Shown here in pieces: positions 58,172 through 64,000 of a stretch of DNA of 64,000 nucleotides. The notes below the pieces were generated by a model. It was not told where the DNA came from. It saw only the letters and a list, made by a program, of their open reading frames with translations, and did not search any database. Within the stretch, counting starts at the first letter, position 1. Every line of letters begins with the position of its first letter. The stretch lies in NCBI GenBank assembly GCA_902773665.1, contig CACYFF010000005.1:62001-126000 (forward strand), in the 5' to 3' direction. This DNA is from an uncultured Eubacteriales bacterium. GTDB taxonomy: Bacteria > Bacillota > Clostridia > Peptostreptococcales > Anaerovoracaceae. The position numbers were made by a program, and so were the translations under genes.

Positions 58172-59008
58172 ATGATATATCTCCTACTCGCTATCGTCTG
58201 CGGCGCATCCATCAATCTGGGATTCGCCCTGGCAGGCAAAAAAGGCCTGGACAATCTCAACACGACCCTCTTTAACTATATCGTGGCCTGCGGCGTCTCC
58301 GCCGCACAGTTTGCCTCCCGGATGGCGGGGGGCCAGGAACACGCCTTTACCGGCAAAGTGACCATCCCGCTGGCGCTCTTCGCCGGCGTCATCTATCTGG
58401 TCTGCCTGCTCTTCGTGCAGGCGGCCATCGCCGAGACCGGCCCCAGCGCCACCACGATGTTCAACCGTCTGTCCATGGTGTTTCCCGTGCTGGTGTCGAT
58501 CTTCGTGTTTCACGAACACGCCGGAGCCATCCGGTGGATCGGCATCGCCCTCGCTGTCGCCAGCCTCATCATCTTCAACTGGGAAGGCGGCATCAAATTC
58601 AAAGCGGTGCTGATGCGTCTGTGGATCGCAGGAGGCTTCGCGGAGCTCTGCAACAGTCTGTTCGCGCGGCTTTGCCCTCAGGAGGACAAGCCCTTTTACA
58701 TGATGCTGGTCTTCGGCACCGCAGGCATTATTACCGCCTGCCTCATCGCCCGCCGCAAGGGACCGAAGTTCCGAGCCGGCGAAATGCTGCTGGGCGCAGG
58801 CATCGGTTGCGTGAACCTGGGATCGGCCAGCTTTACCGTAAGCTCGCTGCAGCATCTGCCCAACAGCATCGTATATCCCACCATCACGGTGAGCATCATC
58901 CTGCTGACCACCCTTGTGGGCGTGCTGTTCTTCGGCGATAAACTGGAGAAGAAACACAAAGCGGCCATGGCTGTGGCCATCGCCGCCGTCATCATTTTAA
59001 ATCTGTAA
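58172..59008 (+). CDS. EamA/DMT family transporter
   Basis: The 278-residue protein has ten hydrophobic helices in two EamA repeats (FNRLSMVFPVLVSIFVFHEH in the first, SIVYPTITVSIILLTTLVGV-LFFGDKL in the second). It should export or import a small metabolite. No clear ribosome site precedes it, and it lies 6 bases after the previous gene and 1 base before addB, suggesting translational coupling. Confidence 0.88.
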   Translation: MIYLLLAIVCGASINLGFALAGKKGLDNLNTTLFNYIVACGVSAAQFASRMAGGQEHAFTGKVTIPLALFAGVIYLVCLLFVQAAIAETGPSATTMFNRLSMVFPVLVSIFVFHEHAGAIRWIGIALAVASLIIFNWEGGIKFKAVLMRLWIAGGFAELCNSLFARLCPQEDKPFYMMLVFGTAGIITACLIARRKGPKFRAGEMLLGAGIGCVNLGSASFTVSSLQHLPNSIVYPTITVSIILLTTLVGVLFFGDKLEKKHKAAMAVAIAAVIILNL

Positions 59009-59009
59009 T

Positions 59010-62000
59010 ATGCTGACCATCTTTACCGCCCGGGCCTCTTCGGATCTGCCGGCGCTCATGCTGGACCGCATCGGGGAGGACCTGGAGAACATCAGAAACG
59101 GGAAGTCCGCTGCAAAGCAGATCGTCCTGATCGTACCCGCTCAGTTTACGCTGCAGGCGGAGGAAGCCGCCTTTCGCAGGTTCGACGCGAAAGGCTTTTT
59201 TGACTTTCACATCATGTCCGGCGCCCGCCTCAACCAGCAGATCTTAAAGGAGACGGGCTTTCCGAAGACGACCCCCATCAACACCCTGGGACGCGTCATG
59301 CTGCTGCGCCGCATCGCCTCGCAGCATAAAGAGGAGATGCAGGCCTTCGGCAAGGTGTGCACGGGCACGGAATTCCTGAAGATGGCTGGCGACTTTATCG
59401 TGCAGATGAAGCAGAACCAGCTGGAACCTTCGGACCTGGAAGGCATCCGCCAAAAGGCGGAAGAGGGTTCGCTGCTGGAGAAAAAACTGTCCGACATGCA
59501 GGTATTGGCAGAAGGCTACGACGCTGTGATGGCCGGCAAGTTCAACGATTCCGAGGACATGCTGCGGTTCGTCACCCAGAGCATGGGAGGCAGCGCCTTC
59601 GTAAAGAACAGCATTTTCTGGTACTACGGCTTCTACTCCTTTACGGAGCGGGAGCTGGCCTTTATGCAGGAGCTGATGCGCTGCAGTCAAGGGTTAAACG
59701 TCTGCCTCACCATGGGAAGACGGGATGACCCGGACAACAGCGTGTTCGCTGCGCCGGGGAGAGCCGCGCTGCGATTAAAAGCAAAGGCGCAGGAGCTGGG
59801 GATGGAGACGCGGATCGTCTCGGCGGGCAGCGCCTACGCGAAAGACCTGCCGCCGGAGTTCGCACATCTGGAAAAGAATCTGTTCGCGCTGCCGCCTCAG
59901 AAATACGAAGAAGACCCGGCCCGCATTGCGCTCGTACGCTGCTCGAACCCCTTCACCCAGGCGGAGACCATCGCAGCGGATATCCTCACATTGGTGCGGG
60001 ATAAAGGGCTGCACTACGACGAGATCGTCATTTTAACGGAAGACATGGCAGGCTTCGGATCGCAGATCCGCAGAGTCTGCCGGCAGATGGGCGTGCCGCT
60101 TTTCGCCGACGAAAAGCGGGCCGTCGTCCACAGCCCCGCTGTGGAGACGGCGGCCGCCCTGCTGCGGTTCGCAGCGGGCGGCCGGCACGCCTCCGGCATG
60201 CTCGCCATCCTCAAACCCGGACTCTTCCCCCTCCCTGCCCTTGCCGAACGCGAAGATCTCGAACGGTTCGAGAACTATTGCAAGCAGTATCACATTCGGG
60301 ACGACCGCTTCTTCAAACCCTTCCGCTACGGGGTCAACCTCTACGGCGAAGAAGGCATGGCGAAACTGGAGGAGATCCGCGGCCAGATCGCGGACATCCT
60401 CGCCCCCTTCCTGGCATCTCTGGAAGACGCGAAGACCGTCCGGGAAAAGAGCGAAGTGCTGGTCCGCTTCCTGGCGGATACCCTGCACATGCCGCAGCAG
60501 CTGGAGCAGAGCGCTCTGCAGCTGGCGGAAGACAGGATGCTGGATGCGGCAGAAGAACAGCAGCAGATCTGGGGCGTGCTGTGCAGCCTTCTGGACCAGT
60601 GCGTGGAGCTGCTGGGAGACGACCCCATAACGACGCAGGAATACGCGGATCTGCTGAACGATTCGTTTGCCGACATTAAAGTCGGCCTGCTGCCCCAGGC
60701 CCAGGGCAGCGTACTGTTGGGCACCCTCAGCAGATCGCTCACCGGCAACTGCAGGGCTCTGTTTTTGGCCGGGGTCAACGACGGCGTTTTGCCAAAAGAC
60801 GGCGCCTCCGAAGCCATCCTCACCCAGCGGGAGCTGGAAGAGCTGCAGGAAAAGGGCTACACCCTGTCGAAGACGGACAGCGTCTTACGGGAAGAAAACC
60901 TGCTCTCCATCTACAGCGCCTTTACGCTGCCGTCGGAATTCCTGCGGATCTGCTGGTGCGCCGCCGACAGCGAAGGAAAAGAGAGCAAACCTTCGTCCCT
61001 CGTGCGCCAGCTGCAGGCCATGTTCCCGCAGCTGCCCGAGGAGCAGGATATCGAAAACGCGGACGAGCCCCTCGCTTTCGTGCAGGGGAAAAAGGCGGCG
61101 CTGGGCCGCATCGCTTCCGCCATGCGCGAATCCCTCGCACAGGGCAGAGAACCCGACGCGCTTTGGAAGGAAGTCTACGACCAGCTGGACGATACCGGCG
61201 CTCTGCGTGCGGGACTGCTCTTCACCAACGAAGAGGCACCCCTTGCCCCCGGGGAGACAAAGGAGCTGTACGCCTCCGGTGACTATTCCCTGTCCCCGTC
61301 CCGGCTGGAAGGCTTTGCCCACTGCCCCTTCCGTCATTTCGTGAATTACGGCCTGCGCCCCCAGGAGCTCAAGGCATTCGAGATCTCTCCCCTGGAGCTC
61401 GGCAACGCCCACCACGACTGTCTGATGCGTCTGGCGGAGTGGCTGTCGCAGCCGTCCCGGGAAGGCGGATTTGCCATCACAGATCCCAGGAGCCGCTGGA
61501 TGACGGTCACCCGGGAAGAACTACAGGAGAAGACGCAGCAGATCCTGCAGGATGTGCAGAAGGAACAGAACGAAGGCGTTATGAACGCGGGACCGAAGGA
61601 GTCCTACCAGGCCTCCCGCATCGCAGACGTATGCGTGCGCTTCGCCTGGATGATGGTGCTGCAGGTGAGAAAAGGACAGATCTCCGAGATGTACTTCGAA
61701 ACGGAGTTCCGGCGGCATAAGGACTTTCCGCCCATCCGGATCGAGACGCCCCGGGGCGTCGTATATCTGGAAGGCAAGATCGACCGGGTCGACATGCTGG
61801 CAGGAGAAGGCGAGAAATACGCCAAGGTGATCGACTACAAATCCGGCGACAACCGCTTCGACCGGAACATGGCGGAAAAGGGACTGATGCTGCAGCTGGG
61901 CATCTATCTGGAAGCTGCGCTGGGCAAGGGCGATGCAAAGCCCGCCGGCCTCTTCTACTACCATATCGAAGAGCCTCAGATCGCCTCAGAGGCCGAAAAT

Positions 62001-62387
62001 CTGGCCGCAGACGCGATTTCGGAGCAGGTGTGGGCAAAGTTACAGTCCGAGTACAAAATGCAGGGATTTTTCGTGGATACGCCTGCCGTCACCCAGAGCA
62101 TCGACAGCGAGCTGCAGCCCGGAGAAAGCTCCTCCGTTTTCAACTACGCCCTCAAGAAAGACGGCACCCAGAACAGCAGGGGCAGCGGCGGCACGACGGA
62201 AGAGGACTTCGAAGCCTTCCGCGCCGCGTTCCGCCAGAGCCTGTCCAACCTGTGCGCAAGGCTTACGGCGGGCGAGATCGGCATAGAGCCCCGCAAGCTG
62301 AAGAGCGGCCGCACCGCCTGCACGTTCTGCGATTATAAAAGCATCTGCGGTTTCGACACCGCGTTCCCGGCAAACCGCTATCATTGA
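59010..62387 (+). CDS. addB: Helicase-exonuclease subunit AddB (PD-(D/E)XK nuclease)
   Basis: The 1125-residue protein resembles AddB/RexB of the recombination exonuclease. The N-terminal helicase-like part has IVLIVPAQFTLQAEEAAFRR. The C-terminal RecB-type nuclease domain has EGKIDRVDM and VIDYKSGDNRF (D-x(n)-E/D-x-K type), plus Fe-S cysteines in FAHCPFRHF and CTFCDYKSIC (C-x2-C-x5-C). The usual N-terminal Walker A (G-x4-GKT) is replaced by TARASSDLPAL. AddA is not next to it. It should take part in double-strand break repair if a partner exists elsewhere. Confidence 0.87.
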   Translation: MLTIFTARASSDLPALMLDRIGEDLENIRNGKSAAKQIVLIVPAQFTLQAEEAAFRRFDAKGFFDFHIMSGARLNQQILKETGFPKTTPINTLGRVMLLRRIASQHKEEMQAFGKVCTGTEFLKMAGDFIVQMKQNQLEPSDLEGIRQKAEEGSLLEKKLSDMQVLAEGYDAVMAGKFNDSEDMLRFVTQSMGGSAFVKNSIFWYYGFYSFTERELAFMQELMRCSQGLNVCLTMGRRDDPDNSVFAAPGRAALRLKAKAQELGMETRIVSAGSAYAKDLPPEFAHLEKNLFALPPQKYEEDPARIALVRCSNPFTQAETIAADILTLVRDKGLHYDEIVILTEDMAGFGSQIRRVCRQMGVPLFADEKRAVVHSPAVETAAALLRFAAGGRHASGMLAILKPGLFPLPALAEREDLERFENYCKQYHIRDDRFFKPFRYGVNLYGEEGMAKLEEIRGQIADILAPFLASLEDAKTVREKSEVLVRFLADTLHMPQQLEQSALQLAEDRMLDAAEEQQQIWGVLCSLLDQCVELLGDDPITTQEYADLLNDSFADIKVGLLPQAQGSVLLGTLSRSLTGNCRALFLAGVNDGVLPKDGASEAILTQRELEELQEKGYTLSKTDSVLREENLLSIYSAFTLPSEFLRICWCAADSEGKESKPSSLVRQLQAMFPQLPEEQDIENADEPLAFVQGKKAALGRIASAMRESLAQGREPDALWKEVYDQLDDTGALRAGLLFTNEEAPLAPGETKELYASGDYSLSPSRLEGFAHCPFRHFVNYGLRPQELKAFEISPLELGNAHHDCLMRLAEWLSQPSREGGFAITDPRSRWMTVTREELQEKTQQILQDVQKEQNEGVMNAGPKESYQASRIADVCVRFAWMMVLQVRKGQISEMYFETEFRRHKDFPPIRIETPRGVVYLEGKIDRVDMLAGEGEKYAKVIDYKSGDNRFDRNMAEKGLMLQLGIYLEAALGKGDAKPAGLFYYHIEEPQIASEAENLAADAISEQVWAKLQSEYKMQGFFVDTPAVTQSIDSELQPGESSSVFNYALKKDGTQNSRGSGGTTEEDFEAFRAAFRQSLSNLCARLTAGEIGIEPRKLKSGRTACTFCDYKSICGFDTAFPANRYH

Positions 62388-62415
62388 TCCGTCACGATCC
62401 CATCGCACGACCAGA

Positions 62416-62446
62416 AAAAGGCCGGGCAGCACATGCCCGGCCTTTA
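62416..62446. terminator. Bidirectional terminator after addB
   Basis: AAAGGCCGGGCA and TGCCCGGCCTTT form a 12-bp perfect stem with A- and T-runs, between convergent addB and the DMT gene. Confidence 0.9.
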
Positions 62447-62469
62447 TTGAATACAAAATTTTCTGAGGC

Positions 62470-63348
62470 TCACTGCGCCTTCTCCAGCGACGCGTTATAC
62501 CGCCACATGATGATCGCAGATCCGATGATCACCACATACCCCGCCACGCTGAGCGCATCCGGGAACTCCGCGAAGATCAGCATGCCAATGATGGACGAGA
62601 TGATGATCTGCGTATACTTGTACACCGACACCTCGCTGGCGGACGCCAGGGAAAAGGCGACGTTCATGCAGACCTGGGTGAGGAAGCAGAAGCCTCCCGC
62701 CGCCAGCATCCAGAAGAGCTGTCTCGCATCGGGAAAGACAAAGATCTTCAGGCAGAGCAGCAGCTCCACGATCGCCGAAAACGTGTAGTTGTACAGGATG
62801 ACGGCGTTGCCCTCCACCTTGTTGTAGGCGTTGAGCTTTCTCACGTAGGCGTGGGCCAGGCCGCCGATCATGCCGCAAAGCACGGCTGCCAAGGCCGGCA
62901 CGAGATTGACGTTATGGAAGCTGGGCTTGACCACGAACAGCCCGCCGATAAAGGCCAGCACCACCAGAAGGCCCTGTCTGCGGTCAAACCGCTCCCCCAT
63001 GGCAAAGTGGGCGTAGATCATCGTAAAAGTCGGGCTCAGGTTGAACAGCGCCGTCGCGTCGCCGATGTCCATGGCCGACGCGCACCAGAACGTCAGGTAC
63101 ATGCTGATGATGCCGTAGACAGCCCGCAGCGTAAGGTCCTTGATGTCTTTCTTCAGAAAATGGGGCGGTTCGTGGTGCCGGTGGATCTGGATGATCCAGG
63201 CAGCGATCATGCAGACAAACGCCGTAAAGAACGTCTTCTCCATGGCGGGCACGCCCGGCACCAGTTTCGTGCAGGTGGACATCATCGCGCTGCAGAACGC
63301 GGATGCCACCATAAAGAATATGGCTTTTGCTAAACGGTTATTTGTCAT
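62470..63348 (-). CDS. EamA/DMT family transporter
   Basis: The 292-residue membrane protein has ten helices and two EamA repeats (AVYGIISMYLTFWCASAMDI-GDATALFNLSPTF in the first, SVYKYTQIIISSIIGMLIFA in the second). It is unlike the EamA protein at 58172 in sequence. Its start overlaps the deoD stop by 11 bases, so it is coupled to purine nucleoside metabolism and might carry a nucleoside or base, by inference. Confidence 0.88.
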   Translation of the reverse strand: MTNNRLAKAIFFMVASAFCSAMMSTCTKLVPGVPAMEKTFFTAFVCMIAAWIIQIHRHHEPPHFLKKDIKDLTLRAVYGIISMYLTFWCASAMDIGDATALFNLSPTFTMIYAHFAMGERFDRRQGLLVVLAFIGGLFVVKPSFHNVNLVPALAAVLCGMIGGLAHAYVRKLNAYNKVEGNAVILYNYTFSAIVELLLCLKIFVFPDARQLFWMLAAGGFCFLTQVCMNVAFSLASASEVSVYKYTQIIISSIIGMLIFAEFPDALSVAGYVVIIGSAIIMWRYNASLEKAQ

Positions 63349-64000
63349 TCATCCTCACGGCGACTTCCAGAGCCAGTTCCATCATCTCGTTGAAGGTCGT
63401 CTGCCGCTCTTCCGCGGAGGTCGCTTCGCCCGTCAGCACATGGTCGGAGATCGTGCAGATCGCCAGCGCTCTCTTGCCCGCTCTCGCGGCGTTCATGTAC
63501 AGCGCTGCCGCCTCCATCTCCACAGCCAGCGCGCCGAGGTTGAGGAGGGGCTGGTTGAAGGCGGGGTCGTCGTTATAGAAGATGTCGGAGGAGATGAGAT
63601 TGCCGGCCTTGTAGCGCAGTTTTCTCTCCTCGCAGATCTGGGCTGCGCAGCGCAGCAGATCGAAATCGGCGATCGGTGCGAAATGACCGTGCACGCCGAA
63701 GTTGTCCTGCATGGAGGAAGACGTGCAGGCGCCCTGACCCAGCACGATGTCTCTCAGCTTCAGTTCCATGGAAACGGCACCGGCGGAGCCGACCCGCAGG
63801 ATGTTCTCCACGCCGTACATGTTGAACAGTTCGTAGCTGTAGATCGCCATGGAGGGCATGCCCATGCCGCTGGCCATCACGCTCACGGGCACGCCTTTGT
63901 ACGTGCCCGTGTAGCCCTGGATGCCACGCACGTTGTTTACGAGCTTAGGCTCTTCCAGATAAGTCTCCGCGATAAACTTTGCCCGCAGGGGGTCGCCGGG
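63338..64000 (-). CDS. deoD: Purine-nucleoside phosphorylase, DeoD type (start beyond window)
   Basis: The gene runs off the right edge; 220 residues of its C-terminal part are present, beginning PGDPLRAKFIAETYLE. The DeoD motifs are PGDPLRAKFIA (phosphate site), VSVMASGMGMPSMAIYSYEL, RVGSAGAV, and EMEAAALYMNAARAGKRALA, with the following ISDHVLTGE bearing the catalytic Asp. It splits purine nucleosides with phosphate in salvage. Only about 15-20 residues are missing. Confidence 0.94.
   Translation of the reverse strand, partial: PGDPLRAKFIAETYLEEPKLVNNVRGIQGYTGTYKGVPVSVMASGMGMPSMAIYSYELFNMYGVENILRVGSAGAVSMELKLRDIVLGQGACTSSSMQDNFGVHGHFAPIADFDLLRCAAQICEERKLRYKAGNLISSDIFYNDDPAFNQPLLNLGALAVEMEAAALYMNAARAGKRALAICTISDHVLTGEATSAEERQTTFNEMMELALEVAVRMNDK

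Noticed and set aside
1-64000. CRISPR arrays, insertion sequences, phage genes
   Set aside because: No regularly spaced direct repeats, no transposase, integrase or capsid-like protein was seen on either strand.

Overview
The window looks like chromosomal DNA of a fairly G+C-rich member of the Clostridia (Bacillota). Supporting signs are a PyrR-type attenuator before the pyr operon, a perfect CIRCE box, strong AGGAGG ribosome sites with some TTG starts, Clostridia-type families (DUF975, DUF5714, DUF523), a two-gene SufCB machine, and genes for 2-oxoacid:ferredoxin oxidoreductase and a glutaconate-type CoA-transferase. These suggest an anaerobe that ferments peptides or amino acids. The genus cannot be named from the sequence alone. 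No rRNA, CRISPR array, transposase or phage gene was seen.

Layout. 0-10.9 kb: housekeeping and exported proteins (partial phosphodiester glycosidase, DUF975 membrane protein), acetamidase/formamidase, arginase under ARG-box-like sites, DUF523, a lipoprotein, a YtcJ-type amidohydrolase, an ABC exporter, an ECF sigma/anti-sigma pair and an aspartate/glutamate racemase. 10.9-12.5 kb: an SPFH membrane protein paired with a ribbon-helix-helix protein. 12.7-21.5 kb: the pyrimidine operon pyrC-carB-pyrK-pyrD-pyrF-pyrE-pyrB behind a PyrR attenuator. It has no carA, and its PyrB carries a PyrI-like zinc module.

21.5-28.4 kb: a tightly coupled minus-strand operon of CoA-transferase A/B, four-subunit 2-oxoacid:ferredoxin oxidoreductase (delta-alpha-beta-gamma) and a sodium:solute symporter, with a divergent LysR regulator. 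28.4-36.6 kb: a minus-strand series with SufC/SufB (SMS-like), an M20 peptidase, a DUF362 ferredoxin-like protein, a C69 dipeptidase, a beta-lactamase-fold serine hydrolase and an alanine-racemase-fold enzyme. 36.7-39.2 kb: a metal-export set of ArsR repressor, separate HMA metallochaperone and CPC-type P-ATPase, with a textbook promoter and operator.

39.8-43.2 kb: a visibly more A+T-rich cassette (ECF sigma, membrane protein, ABC ATPase, ABC permease) lying between a tRNA 3'-end-like fragment and an intact tRNA-Ala(GGC). It is the clearest candidate for acquired DNA. 43.3-57.3 kb: a small protein, a lipoprotein, an NSS-family transporter, cardiolipin synthase, a YdcF-type protein, CIRCE-controlled FtsH, an ASCH protein, an MFS transporter, a rhodanese, an M23 peptidase, an M20 amidohydrolase and a class I glutamine amidotransferase-like hydrolase. 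57.4-64 kb: a membrane protein, an EamA transporter, AddB without an adjacent AddA, a second EamA transporter and the C-terminal part of DeoD.

Coordinates and motifs were read by eye. Family names rest on recognised motifs, not on database searches.
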